Shown here: positions 13,310 to 25,060 of the stretch, piece by piece
Numbering within the stretch: position 1 is the first letter of the stretch
How the letters are laid out: the number at the start of each line of letters is the position of its first letter
Source: Cristatella mucedo
Taxonomy: Eukaryota; Bryozoa; Phylactolaemata; Cristatellidae
NCBI GenBank assembly: GCA_009760855.2
Contig: WPIO01000001.1
Span: 4,544,001 to 4,608,000, forward strand
Direction of reading: 5' to 3'
DNA: 64,000 bases
Made by a program: the position numbers and the translations under genes
Notes under the pieces: model-generated
What the model saw: only the letters and a program-made list of their open reading frames with translations
The model's database searches: none
What the model was told of the DNA's origin: nothing

Positions 13310-14230
13310 ATGTAATGAATGTCCGTCTGTAACTCCACAAAGCCAAAAAGACTAGGTGTGTGTTATGCAGGAGAGTTTTATATAGCGTAATCACAGCCTA
13401 AGCGGCTTTTGGTACCAATTCGGTGGCAAACAGACTTCATCTCACGCAACAAAGAGAAAGTGGGAAGCATAGCAGAGTCAGGAGAGCAGTTGAGGTAGTG
13501 AGTAGCATGGAAATAGTAGCTCAGGGCGGCTGAAAAGGATGAGCCATAGTCGGTAGCAGGAGATTAGTTGTCATTGCTTAAGAATTGTGGAAGCGATTTC
13601 CACAGTCAAGGACCTGCAGAGCCAAAGCTTCTGTTGCCAACGGTCTTTTTGCGGAGGGATGGAACATGTAATTTATTGTCTATACAGAACCTGAGGGCAC
13701 GAAGAGGCTGAAATTGGTGCAGCAGTTCAGCTGGGTACGGAGGAGCCAAGCCGTGGCGGGCCTTGTGGGTCAGGGTAATAACTTTGCTCTGTATACTTGG
13801 ATCAAACGGTTGCCATTCCAGTTCTGTTTGCAAAGGAGACACGTGGTTAAACCTCTGGGATATAAAAATTAGCGTTGCAGCCACATTCATTGCCAGCAGC
13901 AGTTGCCTAGTTGCTTTCTTTGGTAGCCCAGCCAGAAGAGAACTACAGTAACTAAGCCTAGACATAACTAAGGAGCTAGTTAATTTTTTTGCCAGCCACT
14001 GTGGAAGATAACACCTAATCGTTAATAGGGATTGGACTGATAGCTAGCTGTAGAAACAGTCTTCTTAATAAAGCTTTGAAAATGTAGGCAGCTGTCGAAA
14101 ACTACACCTAAATTTTGAGCAAGTTGTGACGATCGCTCAACAGCATCACCTATTAGAAGAGCATACGTGCGACAGCTATGCATTTTGGGTACTGAGGGCC
14201 ACCGTATACCATAATCGACTAACGAAATTT
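13310..14230 (-). mobile_element. LINE family 2 remnant, antisense
   Basis: A minus-strand frame at 13606-13965 reads SRLSYCSSLLAGLPKKATRQ, then the E-L-E-W-Q-P and GLAPPYPAELL stretches, the C-terminal region of a CR1/L2-type reverse transcriptase protein. Its sequence differs from family 1. The same family lies at 33070-33455, 42600-43545 and 49420-50360. Confidence 0.75.
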
Positions 14231-14269
14231 TGACTTATGATAGTTTTTTTTTGGTCCCTATCTATTTTT

Positions 14270-14480
14270 ATGTCGGGCTGACACTGTGCATGCTGCAACT
14301 AATCATATTTGCATGCTGATGCTGTGCATGTCACCTCTACAAATATGACGTTTCCTGTCATTAAGCACGCTACCACTAACCATTCGACCATGCTTCCTTT
14401 GCAACCATGTAAAGTTCTCAGAAAGAGGTCAAGTTCCTTGAGGACACTACAGCAATATATTCTTACCGTTATTAAAAATT
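14270..14480 (+). mobile_element. LINE family 1 3' end, sense
   Basis: It carries the characteristic 3' terminus in sense orientation: CATGCTGATGCTGTGCATGTC, then TTGCAACCATGTAAAGTTCT and GAGGACACTACAGCAATATATT. This is the reverse complement of the tails at 22731, 34640 and 61890. Confidence 0.65.
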
Positions 14481-14861
14481 GGTACAACCACTTGTCACAT
14501 AATTGAGTGTGTTCTGAACTAAGCCGCTGAACAACCAAATACTTCAAATTTGCCTTTGGATGTGAATTCTACTCGAAGAGCGACGAAGCACACACTTTTG
14601 GTAGTCACTTCGGTACCAAGAACTTTAGGACGAGCTGTTCTTTTATCGAAATCATTGCAATGCGGCTTGCTTGCGTCTGACCAAATGGATGTGGTCCCCA
14701 TCTGGGCAGCTTTTTAAATCGTTCCCTCGAGCCTCTTTTGTGGTCACAGTGTTTCTGAGTGCCACTTTCTGGCTCAAGCAATAATAGGCTTTTGTATTTC
14801 ACGATAACGTGAAATACTCTATCATGCCAGATTGCATCAAACGTACTTCTGCTTTTTCCAG

Positions 14862-14913
14862 ATTCTTCCAATCGCGCTTACCTACCCAATACCTAGTGAC
14901 CTGCCGGTTTATG
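14862..14913 (+). CDS. Module II exon E, first piece
   Basis: A short exon of 17 codons plus one base, with acceptor TTTTTCCAG and donor GTAAGT. It encodes ILPIALTYPIPSDLPVY. Joined to the exon at 15094 it makes one N-terminal PKD half, which other modules encode in a single exon. The call rests on phase matching on both sides (0 in, 1 out) and on the PKD pattern of the joined product. It is too short to be certain on its own. Confidence 0.62.
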
Positions 14914-15093
14914 GTAAGTTAGTTGCTCCAGAAGTCACGCTGGCTCGTTCCTGCCGCGGCATCGGCAATTTCCGATAAAGCTGCTGAAAAATGCACCCAG
15001 AGCTCAACCTCTGTTTGGTTTACGGTTGCTGATTGCGTATTGAATCATGGCATCGAAAGCTGTCATATGCGGCCTTTTTCTATGCTTTCCTAG

Positions 15094-15157
15094 CTGCCGC
15101 TGGACAGCTGGTAACTTTTCAGGCCAACAACTTCACTTCCCTGCCATTTGGCTCCAG
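15094..15157 (+). CDS. Module II exon E, second piece
   Basis: A 64-nt exon (phase 1 in, phase 2 out) with acceptor TTTCCTAG and donor GTAAAG. It encodes AAGQLVTFQANNFTSLPFGS. The split serine codon AG|T then joins the exon at 19102, giving FGSSAIYSWIFWDD, a standard PKD strand-turn. Other frames give a less PKD-like product or a stop, so phase decides this reading. Confidence 0.66.
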
Positions 15158-15246
15158 GTAAAGTTTCTGCACTTGGCTAATCTTCACTTCTGCAGGCTGC
15201 CTTTGCACCTGATCAATGCTGTACATACCTTACACGTACCTTTATA

Positions 15247-15273
15247 TAATAGATATACATATATACATATGTA

Positions 15274-15310
<37 letters not shown>

Positions 15311-15312
15311 TT
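15247..15312. repeat. (TA)n-rich microsatellite
   Basis: ATATACATATATACATATG followed by a run of TA. Confidence 0.9.
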
Positions 15313-15719
15313 CTCTATCTACGCATTCTTATTAAGTTATATTGTCGATGTAGTTTTACCAGTTTGCATAAATTGTACACATTCGTGAACTTTTAGTTTA
15401 TACCTTTGCAAACCTGTATTTACTCGATAATGTATAAAATTTATAAATATTCGTAATGTTCATCTATTTACATCTATACGTGCAAACATTGTATTTGGCT
15501 GGCCCATAACTTCCTGGGGTTGTATTGAGATGAAACCAATTCATCCGAAATTACTTGCCGCTAGATAAGCACATCGGCTAACCGTTCAAGCGTGTCCAGT
15601 TTCACCTTCGTGACACCACCGCCAAAATTGTGGCTTGCATGGTTAAGTGCATCAACACCGAGATGGTCCTTGCACGCAAGACATTCCGGCCAATACTTTT
15701 TCAGTAAGTCAGTATTATG

Positions 15720-15900
15720 GCAGGTTCTTTCGTATGCCTCCAAGACCTGGAACTCACTTGCGACTGGTATCACGACGTCCCAAGACTTGACAACATTTAA
15801 AAAGAATCTTAAAACGCATCTAGTTGTCAAAGCATTAAGAGGGTCTCTGCGATTCGTCTTTTGTGTGCTTACGTATGGTAACACTGTACACTGCTAAAAC
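15720..15900 (+). mobile_element. LINE C-terminal fragment, sense
   Basis: Plus-strand translation gives SKTWNSLATGITTSQDLTTF, then KKNLKTHLV, the terminal motif of CR1/L2-type ORF2. Confidence 0.7.
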
Positions 15901-16129
15901 TGAGCGAGCCCTCACCCAGATGACCTACGGTTTACCACAGACATTAAACTTGCTAGGTCAACTAACCACAAGCTTGAAAAGCATACAAAATATTAGGGCT
16001 GACTTTCCATCGACTAGCATACTAAGACTATTGTAGATCGTACCAATCGATTCTAGCCAAAGACAAATCTAACTTCTATGAAAACATTGTTTAATCACTG
16101 ATGCACAATCTAGCAATTCTTTAGTCGAC

Positions 16130-17345
16130 CTCCGAACATCCGAGGAGGAACCTCTAAAATATAGGGTACCTCCGAGATCTGTGCTTGGTACAGTTCTTTA
16201 CACGGTTTATACTCTCACTCTTTCCTATATGATTGCCAAACACAAGCAAGGACATTCACTTCTATGCAGATGACACTCAGTTGCATCTTTGCTTTGAAAA
16301 CTCCCAGCCCTTTACCACGTCGAATTCTCTCAACTCCCTTGCTGCATGTATTAATGACATCCACACATGGATGGCAGCAAACTTTCATAAATTGAATGAT
16401 GGTGAAACCATCTTACTAGTCGTGGGAAAAACAAGTGTGATTCAGACATGGGAAAGGCTGACGCTCAAAATTGGCTCTGCCAATTATCCGCTATTGAATC
16501 TGCACGGAATCTGGATGTCGTGTTCCAAAGTGACCTTTCATTAGACAACCACATCTTCTCTACAGTCAAGTCTGCCTACTTTCAGCTAAGTAAAATTGCT
16601 AAAATTTGGTCTTTATTCAGACCGGGATACCACATCTAAATCGTTCCTTTCATTTGTGACATCCAGTCTTGACTTCTGTAACTCACTTCTTGCTGATCTA
16701 CCGGCCTGTGCAATCAAGTGCTTACAGCTGTGCAAAAGTCTGCAGCTATGCTTTTCGGCCGTGTGAGTCGCAGTTACTACATGACACCACTACTGGCTGA
16801 CTTGCACTGGCTACCAGTCAAGCAACGGATCGACTTCAAGGTTTTGTAACGCACTTTTTGGTCCCTTCATTCATTTGCTCCAGCCTACCTATCGGGTCTA
16901 CTGCCCCACCAGGCTAGGCATCGCACCAACTGTTTTCGTAATCTAACTATTTACCTTTACATCGTACAAAACTCAACTCCTTTGGGGACCGTGCCTTTAG
17001 TTCGTATGCTGCCAAAGCCTGAATGTCATTCCCAACTTGCGTCACCACATCCTCCGACTTGTCTGCATTTAAAAATAAACCAAAACTCATCTATTCATGA
17101 CAGCATTTAATGGATTCCTGTGATTCTTCTTTTATTTGCTTGTGCATGCTGACACATTCATGCTGACCCTGTGCATGTCATCCCTAAACTTTGTATTCTT
17201 TTTGTATGTTGAGCATTTTGCTACTAACCATTTGATCTCGCCTCATTTGTTGCAACTTTGAAGTTCCAGGAAAGAGGTCTAGTTCTCTGAGGGCGCTATA
17301 CCAATAGTATTATTGTTAGTATAATTATTACCAATAACTAATAAC
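16130..17345 (+). mobile_element. LINE family 1, sense, 5'-truncated
   Basis: Reverse transcriptase palm motifs are visible: VPPRSVLGTVLY (GVPQGSVLGP block) near 16170-16205 and FYADDTQLHLC near 16257-16290, the catalytic YADD. Then WMAANFHKLND, SDLSLDNHI and, after frameshifts, the C-terminal region (ADLHWLPVKQRIDFK near 16795-16840). It ends in the family 3' tail at about 17150-17345 with an ATT-rich end. The coding frame is broken in several places, so the element is dead. Confidence 0.85.
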
Positions 17346-19101
17346 GTTACCAAATTGTGGGCCTGCTCAAGTTACACTCTTTTTTGGGCGTGCCTAAATT
17401 AGACTTCGACAGTCAAAGTAGCTTTTGACTTGTCTTCTAGATTGCTGCCATATCCTTTATTCAGGGCTCCCAGTGTTTGCCCCCAATTATATGCAACTAG
17501 TTTAGAAGTCAACAGCTCGTCTAGTTAATTGTCAGCTTCGTCGCTGGCTCATCATACCAACACTATCTCAGCTTCAATGGCTCCCTATACATTATCTAAA
17601 TTTTTAAGCACATCTTTCAGGCCTACATATTCATTCACTCGCTTGCACCAACCTACCTTTCCATCATCTTTTCTCCGTCAATGTTCTCATGCACTGACCG
17701 ATCGTCAGCTTCAAGGATTTTCCGCCATTCCTCTCATAAAATTGCCTCCTTTGGACAAGCGGGCATTTAGTTAGTACTAGACCAAGGTCTGGGACTCGTA
17801 TTTAGCCTCTGACCATCTGGACTATCCACAATTTGACTCACTTACAAAGGCGTATCTGTTCATTTCAGCTTTCCCAGCTCAGCCTCCTGAGCGTATTACT
17901 AACCAGCCACCCCGATTATTATAGTGTGCGCGGTCACGCTTTCTAAGCTATAAATCTTTTGCGTTATTGGCTTTTGCTTGCAGCCTCTCTTTCTGTGAGT
18001 TATCAAGTGCCTAAATAAAAAATTGATACTTTCGTGGGATTATATGCGATAATTGCAATCGTTTTGGTTATTATGTTGAATAAATATAGTTAAGGCTTCC
18101 CCTTGCCTGCAGTAATGCCTAAATACACCACTAGATTAGTCTTTAGCTAGACGTGGTTCTACCGCAAGGCCAAATTAATCACCACTAGGTGCATTTATAT
18201 CACCACATAAACCAACTTCCTCGGAATCTATTCTGTTAGGTCACCTATTACAAGTCAGAGTGAACCATACAAAATATAGTATTATTTATAGCATTTCTCC
18301 GTCTCTGTGGATTGACTTTAATTTGCATACTCGTGCTCACATTGTTCGGCTTATTAGCACTTATTAGTGCATAAACGTTTTTTTCCGGCGTTCTTTAAAT
18401 TCCTACAAATCCCTAGATTTGGCTCTCAACGTATTCTTACCATTACAGTTACTAGTTTTTGCGTTCCTGCATTTCAATTCAGGTCTAGCTCACAACAGAC
18501 TTCCCTACTCTGTAGATTTCAGACTATATGGTTCAAACGAGCGAGTCTCTTGCAGTTATTTATTTCCTTATTCCACAGATTGGGGCACATTTATGAACCG
18601 TTAAAAACCGCTAGTTATGCACAACTGTCCCTTTTGAATTGCTCACTGTATTCTGTGAAGCTTTTCGCATAGGCTTCCATTTAAGAACGGACGCCACTTA
18701 AAACTACTGTTTCCAGTAGGAATATACTTAGTGTACCAATCGGTTAGACCTCGTGGTTTTTGTAGAGTAACAGTCTGGAGAACAGATGCATATATTAAAA
18801 TGCATAATTAGTCAATAATAAAATGGGTAGTACTGACGGACATGATAACTCCCTCAAGTCCGTCGGTTACAAATCATTTCGAGGCACCTGCTCAACCGTC
18901 AGCCTTATTATTAAAATGGTAAGTGTCGTGAAGTGCAACTTGGGCATATATCTTTTTCTTAAATCATTGGTTTAGGACTAGCACCGACCTCGGTATGAGC
19001 GAGATGATCAGGGCAAGCAATTGAGCCGCCATCTTTTTGACTCAGAGTAGCTTACCCACTCGATCTCATTGACACTGGATTCTTCGGCACTCTCGCTTCA
19101 G
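17346..19101 (+). other. Intron remainder, unassigned
   Basis: After the sense LINE. Short open frames (17529-17774, 18367-18672) show no recognisable domain and no support. Confidence 0.55.
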
Positions 19102-19258
19102 TGCCATATACAGCTGGATATTCTGGGACGATCCATCTCAAGCGCCACTGGTAACCACAGACCCCTCGGCTAGCTATACCTTTACGACGCCGAACACTTG
19201 GAACGTATCCGTGAGCCGAACCGTAGACAACGCCACCGAACCGGATGAGAGCTTCGGC
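19102..19258 (+). CDS. Module II exon A: PKD turn and C-terminal strands
   Basis: One base plus 52 codons, with acceptor CGCTTCAG and donor GTAAGT. It encodes AIYSWIFWDDPSQAPLVTTD, then YTFTTPNTWNVSVSRTVDN, and ends DESFG. It is a direct paralogue of 4625-4778. The usual FGDG turn is WDDP here. Confidence 0.88.
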
Positions 19259-21709
19259 GTAAGTATGAAATACCATTTTTAGCAGCATCTCAAGCAATGA
19301 TCCGGGCTCACGGAGTCCTTCATCAGCAGACACGTGTTTTCCGTACGGAAATGGAAAGGCCGAATCGTAATGAGATAGCCAGGACAGTAGCACCTGGCAA
19401 TAGTGCAAGGGGTCCTGTAAGGTGGTCACGAACCGAGGTCTTGAAAAAAACTTGTAAGTTAATAGGCACCTAGATTAACGACTTCAACAATAATGGCATC
19501 TCTGGTAAGTAGGACTGATTGATAACCTAAAAAACCTTTTTGTCAGCTCCGCGTAAACCCGATCGGGTTATCAAATTACTTCCAAGGTTTCTAACTGTCC
19601 ATGAAAATAGCAGACCCCAAATCCAATCGTACGGCTAGAAGTAAAGTGGATTGTTTGGGCATCAGATGGCACCTTGGGCTTCCAGTCACTCAACAAGCTA
19701 GGGTTCGATCCGCGGGCTAAAATAATCCTGATGTGACCGCTTCGTTTCTTAAGAAAGCTGGCGCCTTAGCACTGACACTCCATCCGACAGGGCGGTAATT
19801 AGCTCCAGAAAGCTTGTATTCTGATCATACACCGCTGTCAGCAAATAGCAGGTTGACCTTGGCCCGTGAAGAGGCAGAGGTATTTAGTATCAAGCCAGTC
19901 ACTGTCCAACTAGCACCTCGAGATTCAACTCCTCAAAACGCATCTTAACTTGTAAGAGCAAGAACGGGGGATGCTGGTTGACTGCCGTATTACTTCCGTT
20001 TAACGTCCTTCGCATTGACGGTGGTGGTGAGCACACGCTAGGCCGACCGTAAATCCCTTAAGGATTTTACTAAGGCAGCCTTTTCGACCGGAGCCAGGTC
20101 CAGTTCGCTGCTTATGATGGGTTCGACGATGTTGAGCGAGTACGGCTTAGAGGCTATGGCGATTGTGAATAGTGAGCAAAGATGACTGCCTTCATACTGC
20201 ATCAATGCCCCCATCAGTGTCGTCCTTCAGAGTGGAGGCATTGGGAATAGACCTGCAAACGTATCCTATTCTGTAAAATCTTAATGATACTAAGAAGATG
20301 TCATTCACAAATCGTCTTAAGAGAACTAAACCTGCAAGTTTCAGCAAGATAATCGATTAGTTGTGTTTTAATAAAATCCACTGTGTCTTGTTTAGCACGG
20401 CATGCACCATGCTTAGACCAGCATTCTAAGAAACACATGAACGCACTCAGAGCTCTCTACCAGTAATACCTCAGGCCAGCCACACACGCTGACTCATACG
20501 AAGTTAAGTTCATAAAGCACACAAAACGTAAAAGAATAATTAATTAAGGTGAAGTAAATGCAGATCAGACCAAAAGTATATTCTATTTACACTTGAATGA
20601 TGCAAGGTCATTGCAGGTGGTGAATTTAGATGGAAGCCAGTTCAACTCTATGGGTGCATACAAGCTAAAGACTGGATACGGCTGTATGCTGATGAATTAA
20701 TAGTTCGAGAGCCGACTGGAGGAACAGGGCCGTCAGATGGGCAAGCTAAAACAAGCGATTTATGCAACCTTTTACTCTGGAAGAGGTTATTTTGCGATCG
20801 GCCCAGTGCAGGAAAGCGAACGTAGAAGTGCAGTGTGCAATGGCTGCTACGCCAGTGACGTTATACAAGTCCGACTGATTTTTGCTCAAGTTTCAGATGA
20901 TCAATCGCTAGTATCAATCGCTAGCACTGAATGAAGTGACTTAATTTAGTCTGGGTACAACTTCGCATATGCTTGGTCTACATTGACTGTCACACTTCTA
21001 TCTAATTAAGGCAATATTTTTGGGACTCTCTTTAGTTAAAGGTAGGCTCACGTGAAAATCAAAAATTAAGTACATTTGGAATAGCATGCCAAATTACAGT
21101 ATATGTTGCTTTCTTGCTATGACAAGGCGGGTCTTATCGTCTTTTAAATTGTGGAAATGTTTTGAGCTGTCCAAGTGTGAATATCTTCAATCTAGGCACT
21201 ATTATAGTTCATTGATTAAGTCAATGAACAAAGCTTAGAATGTTCAAAGGATATGAAGAGCCGAGTGGGAAATAACCTACAAACAAAATCCTAAATTCTT
21301 CGTGCCGACTATCTCGGCCAGAGAGAGAGTCTAAGTAGCGAAAATAATGGGGCATGAGATCAAACCCTGAAATACCCCGTACTTTATGGCTCGCCATATA
21401 ACGTAAAGCAGTTTACATCTTCACTCTAACAGCTTTCACTGGGGAAGATCGTACCAAAATTTAGCAGTGCTAGTGGTACTGGGGCTCTCAATTGGACCTT
21501 TCAGTCACGATGTGATGATGAACGCTGAAAGACCTGAACACTAGCAGAGACCCCATACCTTAAATGCGCGTTACGATAGGCATTTTAAACCAGACGTACA
21601 ACAGTGTCTGTATAAATGGTAGGTATATATCCCGATTGAACAGTTTCAGCAAAGAGCTAATAAAGGTTCAGCTCAATGTATTCAAGTGTCTTGAACAGCC
21701 ATAATATAA
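19259..21709 (+). other. Intron start, unassigned
   Basis: No exon or clear repeat. One tRNA-like stretch near 19655-19720 (AAGCTAGGGTTCGATCCGCG) may be a SINE head. Confidence 0.5.
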
Positions 21710-22470
21710 ATACATATGATGTATTCCCTCAAAGAACTCAATCTCTTTCTTGGTACTTTACATTTGCTGCGAAGGACATGTGGTTGAATGGTTAGTGGTA
21801 GCATGTTTAGAGACTGCGAGCATTACATGGTTAGAGGTGACTTGAATAGAGTCAGCATGCAAAAATGGTTAGTCGCAGCAAGTAGTGTCGCCATCCATAA
21901 GAACGTAAAGGAAAATTCCCATGGACCTACTAAATGCTGTGATAAATGCAGGAGTTTCTATTTTCTTTTTAAATGTTGTCATGTCAGGGATGTCGTGATG
22001 CAAATCAGAAGTGAGTTCAAAGGTTCAACTGAGTGTCATCTGAATGAAAATGAAAGCCTGTATTGTGTCCGGCAATCATGTCGACAAGAGGGAGAATAGT
22101 AACATTGAAAATAACGGAGCCCAGCACAGAGCCGTGAGGTACCTCATACTTCAGAGGTTTCTTGGATAATCGTTTACCTTCCGCACTCAATGCTCAAGAG
22201 TCTCCCACTGCGATAGGAACTGGACCATTGCAGTGCAGTGCCAGTGATGCCCAGGCGAGATGAATGGCTCAAGAAAGACTCGGCGATCGGCAGCAGAGAG
22301 ACTCTACCTAAGTCTGCAATCCTAAGTTTTTCGTTAAACGCCCGAAGTAATGCTGACTCATTGGAGTGATTAGCTCCGAAACTAGAATAAAACTTAATAG
22401 CAAGGTTAGATGTTTCACTATGTGAGTTCAGTTAGTCTAACACAACTCGTATCAGTGTCTTTGATAGAAA
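21710..22470 (-). mobile_element. LINE family 1, antisense, internally deleted
   Basis: The 3' tail begins at about 21715 (CTCAAAGAACTCAATCTCTT). At about 22015-22025 the text jumps from the C-terminal region to the earlier RT region (CAACTGAGTGTCATCTGAAT, matching 35715). It then runs to about 22470, parallel to 35780-36165. About 1 kb of the element body is missing. Confidence 0.7.
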
Positions 22471-22484
22471 CGGAGCGTGTAGTG

Positions 22485-22730
22485 GGTCCCGGTGATTCGT
22501 CCTTTACGAGCTTGTGCTTGCTGAAACTGTTACATGTTCCCACTAACCACACTTGCATGCTGACTCTGCGCACTTCACCACTAACAATGTTTTTCATGTT
22601 GTTTATCAAGCATGATACTACCACTCACCATTTGAATGTGTTTCCTTGTATGCAAATTTAAAAGCGTCTGAAAGGAGATTGAGTTATCTGGGGTGCTTTA
22701 TAATAATAATAATAATAATAAAAATAATAA
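22485..22730 (+). mobile_element. LINE family 1 3' end, sense
   Basis: The sense 3' terminus (CACTAACCACACTTGCATGC ... GTTATCTGGGGTGCTTTAT) is followed by (AAT)n at 22707-22733. It is tail-to-tail with the antisense element that starts on the other side of the (AAT)n. Confidence 0.7.
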
Positions 22731-22733
22731 TGT
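22705..22733. repeat. (AAT)n joining two LINE tails
   Basis: ATAATAATAATAATAATAAA at the junction between a sense and an antisense LINE 3' end. Confidence 0.9.
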
Positions 22734-23760
22734 AATTGATAAAACGCCCTCAGAGAACTTAATCTCTTTATAGGCGCTTTACATTTGCTGCAAAGTGATA
22801 TGCAATTGAGTGGTAAGTAAAATCATGCTTGAAAAAAAAAAAAATGAATAACATGGTTAGAGGTGACATGCACAGGGTCATCATGCAAATTTGGTTAGTG
22901 GCAGCATGCAGTGTCAGCACGCATAAGCACATCAAGGACGAATCACAGGGACCCACTAAATGCTGTCCTAAATAGGTGTGTTTTTCAGTTCCTTTTAAAT
23001 GTGGTCAGGTCAGGGGATGTTCTGACCCAGGTCGGGAGGGAGCTCCAGGCTTTAGGAGCATACAAACTAGATGCACGGTCTCCAAAGGATTTGAGCTTTG
23101 TACGAGGTATTTCTAGACTGTTGGATTCCGAAAAGCGGGTGGTACGATGCTTGGCCTGATGGGAGAGTATGTCGGAGAGATAGGCTGGAGCCATAGAATG
23201 AAGGAACCTAAAAGTGAGCGACAAAACCTTGAAGTCAATCCGTTGCTTGACTGGTAGCCAGTGCAGGTCGGCGAGAAGTGGAGTAATGTGGCAACTGCGA
23301 TCCTCACGACAGACAAGCCTAGCTGCAAAGTTTTGCACCAGCTGCAATCGCCTGATTGCACATGCTGGTAGGCCAGTAAGCAGTGAGTTGCAGAAGTCGA
23401 GACGAGATGTCATGAATGCATGGACCAACTTAGACGTGGTATCCTTATCTAAGCAAGCCTCAATTTTAGCAAAGTTATGAAGCTGAAAATAGGCAGATTT
23501 GACTATGGAGCTGATATGGTCGTCTAACGAGAGGTCGCTTTGGAATATGACACCTAGATTTTGAGATAATTCGATAAGAGATATGCTGGCAGAGCCAATT
23601 TTGAGGGACAGCCTTTCCAATCTCTGAATCACACTGGGTTTGCCCATAACTAGTAAGTTAGTTTTGTCATCGTGTGTTAATATTATTATTAACGTTAGAA
23701 TGGAGACTGGGCGAAAGTTGCTCCAGTTCTCTTGATCTAGTGTTGCTGGAGATGGCAAAA
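22731..23760 (-). mobile_element. LINE family 1, antisense, best-preserved ORF2 C-terminus
   Basis: A minus-strand frame of 257 codons (22985-23758) contains SDLSLDDHISSIVKSAYFQL, SRLDFCNSLLTGLPACAIRR, HITPLLADLHWLPVKQRIDF, APAYLSDILSHQ and AWSSLPTWVRTSPDLTTFKR. These are the standard C-terminal blocks of CR1/L2-type non-LTR retrotransposons. Its amino end joins the early RT block NWSNFRPVSIL to the post-YADD block DDKTNLLVMGKP across TTATTATTAA. The catalytic YADD core is therefore deleted and the copy cannot be active. Confidence 0.88.
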
Positions 23761-24479
23761 GTAAGACTATATCAAAGTTACTTTAGATCGCATGATCTTT
23801 TTAATGCCTTCGAATGAATGGTCTGAAATGCGTATAGATATTTATGTGACTTTGCTGGTACATTGAGGTATATTTACCTTAATTTATTTTTTGGCAGCTA
23901 CAGGCAAATGACAAAGAGAGCGTCAAAAACTAGGTCCAGATGATGTGCTATTGGCCTCAGTGAATAATTTGGTGACTAGTTCACTCAAGTCTAGCGTTAA
24001 GAAGGATAAAAGAGAAGAACAGGGTGATTATAAGTTCCACTGCAGCTAATGAAATGCAGAAAGCATTTAGGGTGAGAATAATTCACCAATAAAAGAAATA
24101 TCGGTATACTTGCTTGGGATATTTTCAGCAGATGTTGGATAGCCGCAATTAATTTTCTTTAGGTTATTTGTTGATTATTTTACTACTTCATGTAATGTGG
24201 ATTCAGCCCTAAATAAAAAAAATTACAACGGCCAACGATAATCTTGAATTTTGCGGCCTTTTTAAGCTTACATTTTGCATTCCTTTGCTTTCTCTGTGTC
24301 AGTAGTAACCGCAAGGGCGTCTCGGACATCAAAAACTCGTCCTTTAATATAAGATTTCTAAAGATCGAAGAAATCGACTATTGTTAATTTTTTTAGCATC
24401 CTCTGAGAACTGAAGCTTTGACTATGCACCTTACAGATCCTATAACCAAACCATTACCAAATTTTCCTTGTTGCATTTC

Positions 24480-25060
24480 TAATGCCATTAAGCATGGAAT
24501 TTTCAGATGTGATATGCACAGGATAGACATCCAGATATGGTTAGTAGCAGCAAGAATAGTGTCAGCACGCATAAGCACACATACGATGAATAACAAGGAC
24601 TTACTAAATGCTGTAATGCAAAGGTGTGTTTTTAAGCTTGAGTGTCGTCATTTCGGGGGTGTCGTGAAGTCTGTTGAAAGTTAGTTCTAGACTTTACGAG
24701 CGAACCAACTAAAGGCACGGTCCCCAAAGGCTTTTAGGTTTGAACGAGGTATAGCTAAAGGTTTGATTCGGAACGACGGATGGTACTATTCGTGGCCTAT
24801 GAGGCGTAAATTAGATTCGTAGGCTGGAGCCCGAGATTATAGGGACCTAAAAGTAAGTGACAGTAGGCTGGAGCCCGAGATTGATGTGACCTAAAATTAA
24901 GTGACTGTGGGCTGGATCCCGATAATGAAGGGACCTAAAAGTAAGTGACAGCACCGTACCGTCGATGCACTACATTTTTATGAGCCAGTGCAGGCCAGAT
25001 AGAAGTAGTGCGCTGTGGCGCCTGCAATGCTCACTGAAGAAAAACCCAGAAACATAGAGT
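24480..25060 (-). mobile_element. LINE family 1 remnant, antisense
   Basis: It contains GATATGCACAGGATAGACAT, GTGTCAGCACGCATAAGCAC and GCACGGTCCCCAAAGGC, which match 22860-23110. It includes the 3 x 44-bp repeat at 24821-24952. Confidence 0.7.
24821..24952. repeat. 3 x 44-bp tandem repeat inside LINE remnant
   Basis: Three units starting 24821, 24865 and 24909, each beginning (A/G)GGCTGGA and ending AAGTGAC(A/T)G. Single-copy in the homologous LINE position at 23184-23227. Confidence 0.85.

Noticed and set aside
19640-19760. Possible tRNA gene
   Set aside because: Has a B-box-like GGGTTCGATCC but no closable acceptor stem. At best a SINE head.
22985-23758. 257-codon antisense frame as a host gene
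   Set aside because: Clear CR1/L2-type LINE ORF2 C-terminus with an internal deletion; a mobile-element remnant.
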